A DNA stretch of 13,369 nt from Geodermatophilaceae bacterium (GTDB taxonomy: Bacteria > Actinomycetota > Actinomycetes > Mycobacteriales > Geodermatophilaceae). The notes below the pieces were generated by a model. It was given only the letters and a program-made list of their open reading frames with translations, searched no databases and was not told the DNA's origin. The DNA is taken from positions 1 to 13,369 of the forward strand of contig JACCSC010000484.1 in NCBI GenBank assembly GCA_013813215.1, given 5' to 3'. Within the stretch, counting starts at the first letter, position 1. Each line of letters begins with the position of its first letter. Shown piece by piece: positions 1 through 7,088 of the stretch. The position numbers and the translations under genes are program-made.

Positions 1-236
1 GTCCGCGCCCGCCACTGGCCATCGAGGTGGAGCAGTACGAGAGCGACGCGTACCGCCGGCTCGTGGTCAAGCCCGGTCTGACCGGGCTGTGGCAGATCAG
101 CGGGCGCTCGGACCTGTCCTGGGAGGAGACGGTGCGCCTGGATCTGCGTTACGTGGAGAACTGGTCGCTGACCTCGGACCTGCTGATCCTGGTGCGCACG
201 ATCTCCGCGGTGGCCCGTTCGGCCGGCGCCTACTGA
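1..236 (+). CDS. Priming sugar-phosphate transferase (WbaP/WcaJ type), C-terminal fragment
   Basis: This is the last 78 codons of a bacterial sugar transferase; the 5' part lies left of the window and the frame is open from base 3. The segment VKPGLTGLWQISGRS, followed by a DLSWEE-type stretch, LDLRYVENWSL and DLLILVRT, is the hallmark C-terminus of polyprenyl-phosphate sugar-1-phosphate transferases. Known members move a hexose-1-phosphate from a nucleotide sugar to undecaprenyl phosphate at the inner face of the membrane, the first step of EPS repeat-unit assembly. The protein ends in GAY, as many family members do. The stop codon overlaps by 7 bp the stop of the convergent membrane-protein gene. 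An internal GTG at 27 is not the true start, because the conserved sequence continues upstream. The sugar specificity cannot be read from this fragment. Confidence 0.93.
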   Translation, partial: PRPPLAIEVEQYESDAYRRLVVKPGLTGLWQISGRSDLSWEETVRLDLRYVENWSLTSDLLILVRTISAVARSAGAY

Positions 237-1006
237 GCGTCGGAAGTCCTTGGCGGGGGGACCGTTCCGGTACGCTGCAGCCCTACCGCGAAGTAGAGCT
301 GCACGAGCAGCAGTCCGATCACGGCCTCGTGCACCCGGCCGACGTACTGAAGTACCTCATGTACTCCGCCGCCCTCGCGTGCGTCGTCGCCGAGCAGGAC
401 GACGACCAACGGGATCGCGATGAGCAAGGCGTACCACGCATACCGCAGCCTGGTTGAGGTCTGCGCCTGCGGGTCCAGGATGGCGCGGTCAACCCAGTCA
501 AAGGCCAGCGGAGCGAGGACGAACACGGCCATCGTCTCGGCCAGTAGCACTACGGGGGAATCTCCGGAGCCGAGGGCGACACCGGCGACGACCACCACCA
601 ACAGGACGGCGCTGACCGCGGGGGGCCACCGCCGCAGCGGGCGGGCCAGGGTCACGTAGGGCAGCAGGAGGCTCAGCGCGAAGAAGGTTTCGTTGAGCGT
701 CTTGAACCGGCTGGGCAGGTCGCTGGTGAACAGTGTGAGGGCCAGCGTGAGGCTGGCCGCGCCGACGAGGAAGGTCAACGCCCAGCGGGTCGAGCCGTCC
801 AGGCGCGGCCGGGCGAACTGGATCCACGCGCCCAGCAGGATCGCCAGCGTGTAGCCCTCGCTGTTGTATCCGATCCGTCGGGCCAGCTCTGCTGGCAGCA
901 CCGAGTCCAGTGCCGCGGCCAAGATGAGCACCATGAGCAGAAGCAGGGTGCAGTAGAAGACCCATCCCAGCCACCGACGCTGCCCGGTGATGGTCGAGGT
1001 AGTCAC
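230..1006 (-). CDS. Unknown multi-pass membrane protein of the EPS locus
   Basis: This is a 258-residue hydrophobic protein that I do not recognise. About eight membrane segments can be seen, near residues 13-32, 52-65, 75-93, 106-121, 129-147, 152-170, 189-206 and 224-243. A short arginine-containing N-terminus and a polar Pro/Thr tail flank them. The frame stays open far upstream, but that part is arginine/proline-rich and antisense-like to the neighbouring glycosyltransferase, so I reject it. The chosen GTG start at 1006 has a good Shine-Dalgarno sequence (GGAAAGGG, + strand 1014-1021) seven bases away, and lies 29 bp after the glycosyltransferase stop. It is probably the last gene of a three-gene unit with the sulfotransferase and glycosyltransferase. 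A role in polysaccharide export, polymerisation or modification is only a guess from position; no catalytic motif is evident. Confidence 0.8.
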   Translation of the reverse strand: MTTSTITGQRRWLGWVFYCTLLLLMVLILAAALDSVLPAELARRIGYNSEGYTLAILLGAWIQFARPRLDGSTRWALTFLVGAASLTLALTLFTSDLPSRFKTLNETFFALSLLLPYVTLARPLRRWPPAVSAVLLVVVVAGVALGSGDSPVVLLAETMAVFVLAPLAFDWVDRAILDPQAQTSTRLRYAWYALLIAIPLVVVLLGDDAREGGGVHEVLQYVGRVHEAVIGLLLVQLYFAVGLQRTGTVPPPRTSDAQ

Positions 1007-1035
1007 GTGGGCGCCCTTTCCGCCGTTGCGCCGGG

Positions 1036-1968
1036 TCAGATTCCGTGTCCCCGACGATGCAGCGTCGCGAGGATGAACTCCGCCGGCAACAGGCGGAACG
1101 CCACGGCGAGGGCCAGCACGCTGCGCGGTTCTTGCCAGCGTCGCCGCAAGGCACGGTTGGCCCAGTGCAGCGACTTGCGCCGCTCGCCGAGGACGGCGTA
1201 GCCAAAGGCAAGTTGGCCGTAGACGCGGGCGGCCCCGGCTCGGTCGGTGGCGATGTCGGGATGGCGGCGCAGCATCCAGTCCAGCGAGCTGACGCGGGTC
1301 TGCCACTGTCGCGAGAAGTACGAGCTCTGTCCCCAGAGGACGCGAACGAGTGGTTCGTCGACGTGCGCGATCGGCTGCCGCGCGGCGGCGCGCAGCAGCA
1401 GGTCCCAGTCCTCGTTCTGACTGCCCGGGATGGACTCGTCGAGCAGGCCGATGCCCTCGACCAGGCGATCGCGGCGGATCAGGAACGTTGATGAGTGCAA
1501 CATGGCCATGCGGGAGGGCAGCAGATCCCGGTACTCGATCGTGTCCCGGTGTGCGAGCCGGGTGGACTCTCGACCTGCGAAGCTCACGGTGATTCCGCAG
1601 GTCACCAACTCGGCGGTGGGCTGACTGCGCATCCGGTGCACCTGCGCGGTCAACTTGCCGGCGGCCCAGGTGTCGTCGTCGTCGCAAAAGGCCACGAGGT
1701 CGGTGGACAGAGCCTTGATGCCGGTGTTGCGGGCTCCGGCCAGTCCCGGAGTCCGCGCGTTGGCGACTGCCCGGATCGACCGCCCGGGCAGGTCTCGGCG
1801 GACGGACGCATCAGGTTCCTGGCCGTCGAAGACCACGACCACATCTACGTCCCCGCCATAGTCTTGCCGCCAGATCGTGTCCAACGTCTGACGAAGCAGC
1901 TCAGGCCGATCGCGGGTCGGGACGACGACACCGACGGACGGCCACGACTCGGCCGGTGCGGGCCTCAT
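1036..1968 (-). CDS. Family 2 (GT-A) glycosyltransferase
   Basis: This 310-residue protein should transfer a sugar from a nucleotide donor to the growing lipid-linked EPS repeat in the cytoplasm. It shows the order of motifs expected of a GT2 enzyme. A nucleotide-binding first strand VGVVVPTRDRPELL lies at 12-25, and VVVVFDGQ at 43-50. GLAGARNTGI is at 75-84, and an acidic metal-binding cluster FCDDDDTW is at 94-101. NEDWDL at 185-190 carries the acidic residues typical of the acceptor side and catalytic base. No membrane segment is evident. The ATG start overlaps the upstream sulfotransferase stop as ATGA (1965-1968), so the two are probably translationally coupled. Donor and acceptor sugars cannot be inferred from sequence. 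The family call is firm; the exact role in the pathway is inferred from context. Confidence 0.93.
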   Translation of the reverse strand: MRPAPAESWPSVGVVVPTRDRPELLRQTLDTIWRQDYGGDVDVVVVFDGQEPDASVRRDLPGRSIRAVANARTPGLAGARNTGIKALSTDLVAFCDDDDTWAAGKLTAQVHRMRSQPTAELVTCGITVSFAGRESTRLAHRDTIEYRDLLPSRMAMLHSSTFLIRRDRLVEGIGLLDESIPGSQNEDWDLLLRAAARQPIAHVDEPLVRVLWGQSSYFSRQWQTRVSSLDWMLRRHPDIATDRAGAARVYGQLAFGYAVLGERRKSLHWANRALRRRWQEPRSVLALAVAFRLLPAEFILATLHRRGHGI

Positions 1969-2978
1969 CGCGCTACCCGCATCGGGTATCCGTACCTGGA
2001 CAGCAACGGTGCGGTCAAGGCGCTGATGACCCGCTGCTGGCGGCGAGGCAAGCGTGAGCGCCAGGCGTCGTCGCGGCGCAGGTCGATCCGTCCGGTTTGG
2101 AATCGCATCGGGTTCCCGGCGATGGTGTGTTGGCGGGTGAGCTGGGCATGTCCGGTACCGAGGAAGTCCAGGTCGGCACCGTCGACCGGTTGGCCGGCGA
2201 AGCTCGTGATCCGGTGGACCTGCCGTCGTGGGTCCGCGACGAAGTCCTCGTAACGCACCAGCAACCTAGGTGTGCCCAGTCGCCCGAGGATGGCCAGCGA
2301 GGTGTTGTCGGCATCCCACATCAGCGCCGACCGGATCGGTGAGTACCGAGTCATCATGGTGTTGGCCGTGCTGGCTTGGGGCCGCACCATCTCCTTGGTC
2401 CAGGAGTACGCCACCCCGCGGCTGTCACGAACGAGGTGCACGAGGCGCACATCGAGATCGTTGCCATGGTGGCGGAGGCAGAAGGCCATCGAGGCGTGCT
2501 TGCTGGAGTCCACGACGATCCGGGCGCCGGACACATCAGCGATTGCGGCGTACAGCGCGGAGTAGCCGTCGAGGTAGGCGGCCAGCGCGGGCGCTCGCAC
2601 CTGGGCGGCGGTGGGCGCCATCAGTTGGGGCAGATAGCGCATGCGATCCACCTGGGCGCGCAATCGCAGCATCCGCGCGGCCACCGCGTCGCTCCATCCC
2701 GACGCTCCGAATGCGCGGCGGCCGACCTCGGCCCAGAAGGAACAGCCGGAGAACGCCTCCCCACAACCGCAGCGCTCGTCGTCAAGAATTCCCCACTGCC
2801 ACAGGTGGGTCAGCTCGCCGCCCGCGCAGTATCCAGGCAGTTCGCCGAGCACTCGTTCGATCACGGTGCTTCCGCTTCGGCCCAGGCCCCCGAGGAAGAC
2901 GACACGGGTGGCTCCCACGTTCCCTGGCCAGCCCTTCGCTGTCGATCGACCATAAGGCGTTCTCGGCCTCGAGCACAT
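1965..2978 (-). CDS. PAPS-dependent sulfotransferase with Cys-rich insert
   Basis: This is a carbohydrate-type sulfotransferase of the P-loop fold, 337 residues from the ATG at 2978. The 5'-phosphosulfate loop is FLGGLGRSGST at about 28-38. The 3'-phosphate-binding segment is LVRDSRGVAYSW at about 182-193, preceded by VVDSSKHASM, and RYEDF lies at 242-246. A stretch with CGCG followed by CSFW (Cys70, Cys72, Cys79) sits shortly after the P-loop; I recall similar cysteines in other bacterial sulfotransferases. Known relatives move sulfate from PAPS to a hydroxyl group of a glycan in the cytoplasm. The start is uncertain. The frame also allows GTG at 3017, which lies inside the shared inverted repeat and has no Shine-Dalgarno sequence. 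It also allows GTG at 2918, which would put the P-loop about ten residues from the N-terminus as is usual for the family. It is the first gene of a minus-strand unit, divergent from the gene at 3075. Confidence 0.88.
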   Translation of the reverse strand: MCSRPRTPYGRSTAKGWPGNVGATRVVFLGGLGRSGSTVIERVLGELPGYCAGGELTHLWQWGILDDERCGCGEAFSGCSFWAEVGRRAFGASGWSDAVAARMLRLRAQVDRMRYLPQLMAPTAAQVRAPALAAYLDGYSALYAAIADVSGARIVVDSSKHASMAFCLRHHGNDLDVRLVHLVRDSRGVAYSWTKEMVRPQASTANTMMTRYSPIRSALMWDADNTSLAILGRLGTPRLLVRYEDFVADPRRQVHRITSFAGQPVDGADLDFLGTGHAQLTRQHTIAGNPMRFQTGRIDLRRDDAWRSRLPRRQQRVISALTAPLLSRYGYPMRVAR

Positions 2979-2989
2979 ACTGTCACAGT
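2979..2989. repeat. Small perfect inverted repeat abutting a start codon
   Basis: ACTGT-C-ACAGT is a perfect 5-bp inverted repeat with a one-base centre. It directly touches the candidate ATG (2978) of the minus-strand sulfotransferase, within the 96-bp divergent intergenic region. It could be a protein-binding site or chance. The symmetry is seen directly; any function is inference. Confidence 0.3.
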
Positions 2990-3012
2990 CCTGAGGCGCT
3001 GCGTTAGACTTA

Positions 3013-3029
3013 TTCACCTCAACGGGTGA
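3013..3029. promoter_or_regulatory. Candidate operator, copy 1 (TCACC-N6-GGTGA)
   Basis: TTCACCTCAACGGGTGA contains the inverted repeat TCACC-N6-GGTGA. A near copy, TTCACCCGAACAGGTGA, lies at 12437-12453, identical at 14 of 17 positions; both copies are followed by C. Both sit in the only two intergenic regions between divergent genes in this locus, which argues for a binding site of a shared regulator. I do not recognise the regulator. The site lies about 46-62 bp upstream of the ATG at 3075, and just upstream of the divergent sulfotransferase gene. Confidence 0.42.
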
Positions 3030-3062
3030 CGCGTTTCCTCCTACGAGCCCCCTCTTCGTCGT

Positions 3063-3068
3063 TACTCT
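3063..3068 (+). promoter_or_regulatory. Candidate -10 element for a leaderless transcript
   Basis: TACTCT fits the actinobacterial -10 consensus TANNNT and ends six bases before the ATG at 3075. That spacing would place the transcription start at or next to the start codon. The gene has no Shine-Dalgarno sequence; the 45 bases before it are pyrimidine-rich (including TTTCCTCCT at 3034-3042). A leaderless mRNA, common in this phylum, would explain this. No clear -35 element is seen. Confidence 0.3.
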
Positions 3069-3074
3069 TCGTAC

Positions 3075-3842
3075 ATGCTGCTCACCGCCGCACGCGTACC
3101 GGTGGGGCCCCTGGACTTCGATCCCCTCACCGAGGACGACGTTGTGTCGCGAGTGGCCGAGGCCGTGGACCGAGGCCGTGGGGGATGGATCTCGACGCCG
3201 AACATCGACATCCTGCGGCGCAGCGCCCGCGAGACGAGCGTCCGCAACCTCCTCGGGTCGGCCGACATCGTCGTCGCCGACGGGGCGCCGGTCGTCTGGG
3301 CCGCGCGACTCACCGGTCGACCGCTGCCGGGTCGGGTCGCCGGCTCATCCCTCCTCTGGTCGCTCTGCACGGCCGCAGCCTCGGGCGGCTACGGCATCTA
3401 CCTCCTGGGCGGTGAGCCGGGAGTGGCCGAGCGGGCGGCCCGCCGACTGATGACACACGCCCCCGGACTGCAGGTGACGGGCACGTGCGCGCCGGCGTGG
3501 GGCTTCGAAACGCGTCCCGCCGAGGTCGAGGCGATCCGAGCGCGGCTGATAGCAGCGGACCCGAAGATCGTTTTTGTCGGGCTCGGTTGCCCCAAGCAGG
3601 AGCGCCTCATCGCAGCGCTGTCGGAGTCCTTGCCCGGCGCGTGGTGGATCGGCTGCGGCGCTGCGCTGGACTTCGCCGCCGGGCAGTTGCGGCGCGCCCC
3701 GCGATGGATGCAGCGCAGCGGCTTGGAGTGGGTGCATCGGATGGCAGCTGAGCCAGGCCGGCTGGTCCGTCGCTACGTCGTCGAGGACGCCCCCTATGCG
3801 CTGCGGCTGCTCGTCGCCTCCGCGCGCCGACGGGCGACGTAG
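3075..3842 (+). CDS. WecG/TagA/CpsF-family glycosyltransferase (GT26)
   Basis: This 255-residue protein has the usual length and motif order of the GT26 family. TPNIDIL lies at 41-47 and ADIVVADGAPVVWAARLTGR at 63-82. Then come LPGRVAGSSL, IYLLGGEPG, and PKIVFVGLGCPKQE at 163-176. GAALDFAAG lies at 195-203, and the C-terminal RAPRWMQRSGLEWVHRM and RLVRRYV stretch is the membrane-associating appendage. Thr41 and Asp69 match the conserved Thr and Asp thought to act in catalysis in TagA. Known members add N-acetylmannosamine or its uronic acid (or another sugar in CpsF/GumM types) to a polyprenyl-diphosphate-linked sugar, usually as the second sugar of the repeat. It is transcribed alone on the plus strand, divergent from the sulfotransferase at 2978. 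Its 3' end overlaps the convergent methyltransferase gene by 49 bp. Its actual donor sugar is unknown. Confidence 0.95.
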   Translation: MLLTAARVPVGPLDFDPLTEDDVVSRVAEAVDRGRGGWISTPNIDILRRSARETSVRNLLGSADIVVADGAPVVWAARLTGRPLPGRVAGSSLLWSLCTAAASGGYGIYLLGGEPGVAERAARRLMTHAPGLQVTGTCAPAWGFETRPAEVEAIRARLIAADPKIVFVGLGCPKQERLIAALSESLPGAWWIGCGAALDFAAGQLRRAPRWMQRSGLEWVHRMAAEPGRLVRRYVVEDAPYALRLLVASARRRAT

Positions 3843-4564
3843 ACCACGTTCGTCGACACCGGAGCCAGGAACGGCAGCCGGCTCGCCGTCTCGTCGATGG
3901 CCCCGGCGATGCGTCGCAACCACCGAACTCGGTACGCGCCCTTGGGCAGCAGCGCGAAGCCGTGTATGGACTCCAGGACGAAGCCCTGGCGGTCGAGACA
4001 CTGCTTCACCTCGTGGGTCGAGAGTTCGTTGAACCACGCGTCCGACCCACGTCGGGGGCGGCGCGCAAAGTGGCGCAGCGATCGGCGGTTGCCATGGTTC
4101 TCGATGACCAGCACCCCGCTGTCCGCTGTGGCCAGGATGGCGCCGGCAAAAGCCACGGCACGGTCTCGAACCGCAGGACTGACGTTCAGGAACAGCCGAA
4201 AGACGGTCACTATTGACGGGGGGGCGGTGGTCGCCGGTACAGGCGACGCTCCGGCCTCCTCGATCAGGTGCAGCTGGGCGTCTAGCCCCTTCGCGGCCGC
4301 GCGCGCCAGCATCGGCTCCGCGCTGTCGTAGCCGTGCGCGGCCCGCACCGCCCCCGCGAGTGACTCGATGGCCCGGCCGGTGCCGCAGGCGAAGTCATGC
4401 TGCGTCGTCCGACCCGCACCGAACTCGGCTGCCACCAGCGCACGCAGCCAGCTGCGCTGGCGTCGATTGATCTCGAAGGCGTAGCTGTCTTCGGCGTACA
4501 CGACCTCGTCGTACTTGGCGACGGCGGCATTGTGGCGGAACACCCCGGAGTAGTCAGTCTTCAT
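3794..4564 (-). CDS. Class I SAM-dependent methyltransferase
   Basis: This 256-residue protein has a Rossmann-type SAM-binding domain. Motif I is HDFACGTGRA at 56-65. GYDSAEPML at 78-86 supplies the acidic residue that binds the SAM ribose. VTVFRLFLNV at 119-128 fits motif IV and GVLVIENHG at 150-158 fits the next core strand. The N-terminal region (SYAFEINRRQRSWL, 27-40) resembles the cap seen in small-molecule and sugar methyltransferases. No signal peptide is present, so it should act in the cytoplasm. It is the last gene of the seven-gene operon; its ATG overlaps the preceding sulfotransferase stop as ATGA (4561-4564). Its final 49 bp lie antisense to the end of the GT26 gene. O-methylation of an EPS sugar is the most natural role here, but this is inferred from neighbours; the family also methylates lipids and other metabolites. 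Confidence 0.88.
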   Translation of the reverse strand: MKTDYSGVFRHNAAVAKYDEVVYAEDSYAFEINRRQRSWLRALVAAEFGAGRTTQHDFACGTGRAIESLAGAVRAAHGYDSAEPMLARAAAKGLDAQLHLIEEAGASPVPATTAPPSIVTVFRLFLNVSPAVRDRAVAFAGAILATADSGVLVIENHGNRRSLRHFARRPRRGSDAWFNELSTHEVKQCLDRQGFVLESIHGFALLPKGAYRVRWLRRIAGAIDETASRLPFLAPVSTNVVYVARRRAEATSSRSA

Positions 4565-5556
4565 CTCGACGCTCGATTCCTGTGGTCGTGGGACGTTGTG
4601 GAAGCATGCTGCGGAAACCTCTCGGCGACCTCAGCGGTTAAAGCACGAACGCGGCCGATCTCCTGCGGTGACAACCGCTGCTGGAAGGAATTCAAGGCCT
4701 GTGCCGAGGTCATCGGCCGGTAGGCCGTTCGTGAGAGGCCCCCGCGCAAGGACCAGGCGTGCGCCCGCGTCTCGTGCGCGGTCCGGCTCGTGGCGGCACG
4801 CACCCGGGCCTGCGCCGACCCGGTCCAGGTCAGCCCCGCGGCCTGGTAGAGCGTTCGGAAGCTGTCCAGGGGGGCCGCGACCAGGTCCTCGTAGCGCACT
4901 ACCTGAACGTCAGGTAGGGGCCGCAGCGAGGTCTCGACGACCTCGGTGACCATCCGCCAGAGCAGGCAGACGCGAGCCAGCCAGTCCGGAGAACCGATCA
5001 GGGCCCGCATCTGATCGACGTAGGGCCCTAGATGATCGCGGACCAGGGCCGGCTGCTCGAGCAGCTCGTGGAAGTGGATGTTCCACCCCAGGGCGCGCCA
5101 GCTGCCGACGAAGGACACCGGGTCTCGAACAAGGACAACCGCCTGGGCGCCCATCTGCTGCACCAGCCAGCGCGTGGACAGCACCGCGAAGGGATCATCG
5201 AGCAGGGCGCGCTTGCCCTGCAGGCGGCCGAGGGTGAAGCTCGTCGCATACTTCGCAGCCCGGGCGAGGTCGTAGGCACCACGGTTGTGCCGCAACTCGG
5301 CGCGCAGGTTGTACCTCAGCGCCATGGTGTCGGCGAACGCGCTGCGCCAGCTGCCGTCCTCGTCGTCGGAGATGTACTGAAACCTCCGCGTCACACGATG
5401 GTTGAGGACACCTGGCGAACAACCGGGCGGATGCTGCGGATTCAGTGGCTCGTTGACGTAGATCAACTCACCGGATGCTTCCAGCATCTTGCCGACCCAG
5501 CTGGTGCCGCTGCGGGGTAGGCCGGTCACCAGGAGCGCCGGCCGGCCGGCGCTCAT
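4561..5556 (-). CDS. PAPS-dependent sulfotransferase
   Basis: This is a 331-residue P-loop sulfotransferase. The 5'-phosphosulfate loop VTGLPRSGTSW lies at 10-20, close to the N-terminus as is typical. A 3'-phosphate-binding motif VVLVRDPVSFVGSW lies at 140-153, and RYEDL at 221-225. RALLDDPFAVLSTRWL at 116-131 just upstream is like the segment before the PAPS strand in related enzymes. The frame extends to 5979 on this strand, but the extra residues are Arg/Pro-rich and antisense to the flippase gene. I therefore place the start at the ATG at 5556, which overlaps the flippase stop (ATGA, 5553-5556). No signal or membrane segment is seen, so it should sulfate a cytoplasmic, probably lipid-linked, sugar. 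Sequence around the P-loop differs clearly from the other two sulfotransferases in the window, so this is not a recent duplicate. The acceptor is unknown. Confidence 0.92.
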   Translation of the reverse strand: MSAGRPALLVTGLPRSGTSWVGKMLEASGELIYVNEPLNPQHPPGCSPGVLNHRVTRRFQYISDDEDGSWRSAFADTMALRYNLRAELRHNRGAYDLARAAKYATSFTLGRLQGKRALLDDPFAVLSTRWLVQQMGAQAVVLVRDPVSFVGSWRALGWNIHFHELLEQPALVRDHLGPYVDQMRALIGSPDWLARVCLLWRMVTEVVETSLRPLPDVQVVRYEDLVAAPLDSFRTLYQAAGLTWTGSAQARVRAATSRTAHETRAHAWSLRGGLSRTAYRPMTSAQALNSFQQRLSPQEIGRVRALTAEVAERFPQHASTTSHDHRNRASR

Positions 5557-7088
5557 GTCGCCCGCGTCGAGCGCAGCCCGCGCAGGGCGTTGAGCTTCAG
5601 GATCTCCCGCTGTTGCCAGCAACCAGCGGCGAACAGGGCAGTTCCGAGCAGACCGGCGACCACGAGCGCCGCGAGCGACGCGTCGCCGGCCACCAGGGCG
5701 ATCACGGATGGCACACCGAAGCAGGCGAGGCTGAGGACGGCAGCGGTGAGCGTGGCGCGACCGAAGGGATGCAGGCCCATCGTCAGGCCGACCTGAGCCA
5801 GCGGCAGCAGGTTGTTCACCAGGATGGCCACTGCCCACGCGATCGCGGCGCCGAGGATCCCCAGCGGGGGAATCAGCAGCAGGTTGAGTAGCACGTTCAC
5901 CGTCAGAGCGACCAGGCTGTTGGCGAGGTTCCAGCTCGTGCGACCGGCCATGCTCAGGACCATGTCGACCATGCCGCACCCGGTGGCGACGAGCATGGTC
6001 AGGCAGAGCACGACGACGACCACGCCGCCCTCGACGTAACCGGGCCCGAACACGGTCAGCAGATAGGGCCCAAAGGCCACGGCCAACAGGTAGAGCGGCC
6101 AGGTGAGCAGCACCAACCAGGCGGTTCCGGTGCGGTAGACCTGCCTTGCCTCTGCGCGGTCCTCACGGGCGAGGTGGACGCCGAGGTGCGGCTGCACGGC
6201 CAACGAGATGGCCTGGCTACCCAACTGCCCGACCACCAGGAACCGGGTGGCGGCGGTGTAGATCGCGGCCTCGGCCGGCCCGCGCAGGGCGGCGACCAGC
6301 ACGATGTCCAGCCGTTGCAGAGCGAGTTGAGCCACACTGGCCACCGCCCGGGGGGCCGTGAAGCGCCAGAAGCTTCCACATTGTGCGGCGGTCACCGGCT
6401 CCGCCATCGACCCGCGAGCGTGCAGCCGCTGCAGCCGTCGCAACGCCAGCAGCGACAGCGCCGCGGCGACCAGGTACGGCCCCGCCCATGCCGCGCTCAA
6501 CAGGTAACCGCTTCCCGTGAGCGCGACTATCAGCATGAGCGCCAGCTGGAGCGTGGGCCGCAGGATGCGGTCGACGACCACCGTCGAGCGCATCTCGCCG
6601 AAGCCGCGGGTGGCCGCGAGCGCTGCCTCGGACAGTGCCGCCACCGGAAGGAGCACGGCGCTGACCCGAAGCAGCGTGACGAAGTCGCCGCTGTCTGCGG
6701 CCACGACCGCAGAGGCGATTGGGGGAGCGAACTCGAACAGGACGGCGCCACCCAGCGCCGATACGGCGAGCACCGGCAGGATGCCGGTCACCAGCACAGC
6801 CTGGTTCTTCTCCGGCTGCTGCAAGGCCCGGTTCCGCGATAGGAAGTAGACCAGGCCGGTCGTGGTGCCCAGCTTGGCGACGGTCTCCACGATCAGGAAG
6901 ACCGAGATGACCGAGAAGAAAATACCGGCCGTGCTAGGGGCGAACGTCCGGGTGACGATGATGACGAGCGCCACGTTGATCGCGGCCGCGACGAACGCAC
7001 CGCCCAGGTTCACGATCCCGTGGCGGGCCAGCGAGCGGTCACCAGTTGGTGGCGGCGCGGCTTGGGTCACGACGGTGTCATGGGTCAT
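5553..7088 (-). CDS. Wzx-type polysaccharide flippase (MOP superfamily)
   Basis: This 511-residue polytopic membrane protein has about 12-14 hydrophobic segments along its whole length, beginning near residue 24 after a short polar N-terminus. The start region (HGIVNLGGAFVAAAINVALV, then IIVTRTFAPSTAGIFFSV) is characteristic of the first two helices of oligosaccharide/polysaccharide flippases. ATRFLVVGQLGSQAISLAVQ in the middle and VALTVNVLLNLLLIPPLGILGAAIAWA-like helices in the second half also fit. Length and pattern match Wzx and MurJ-like relatives. MurJ itself is unlikely, given the position between sulfotransferases in an EPS operon. It should flip the undecaprenyl-diphosphate-linked repeat to the outer face of the membrane. 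Start and stop overlap the neighbouring genes by 4 bp on both sides (7085-7088, 5553-5556). Confidence 0.93.
   Translation of the reverse strand: MTHDTVVTQAAPPPTGDRSLARHGIVNLGGAFVAAAINVALVIIVTRTFAPSTAGIFFSVISVFLIVETVAKLGTTTGLVYFLSRNRALQQPEKNQAVLVTGILPVLAVSALGGAVLFEFAPPIASAVVAADSGDFVTLLRVSAVLLPVAALSEAALAATRGFGEMRSTVVVDRILRPTLQLALMLIVALTGSGYLLSAAWAGPYLVAAALSLLALRRLQRLHARGSMAEPVTAAQCGSFWRFTAPRAVASVAQLALQRLDIVLVAALRGPAEAAIYTAATRFLVVGQLGSQAISLAVQPHLGVHLAREDRAEARQVYRTGTAWLVLLTWPLYLLAVAFGPYLLTVFGPGYVEGGVVVVVLCLTMLVATGCGMVDMVLSMAGRTSWNLANSLVALTVNVLLNLLLIPPLGILGAAIAWAVAILVNNLLPLAQVGLTMGLHPFGRATLTAAVLSLACFGVPSVIALVAGDASLAALVVAGLLGTALFAAGCWQQREILKLNALRGLRSTRAT

Noticed and set aside
1007..1687. Upstream extension of the minus-strand membrane-protein frame (to 485 codons)
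   Set aside because: The extra residues are Arg/Pro/His-rich with no domain and lie in another frame of the well-supported glycosyltransferase gene on the same strand. A good ribosome-binding site supports the GTG at 1006.
5557..5979. Upstream extension of the second sulfotransferase frame
   Set aside because: It lies within the flippase gene in another frame and has no conserved sequence. The P-loop follows the ATG at 5556 directly, and that ATG overlaps the flippase stop.
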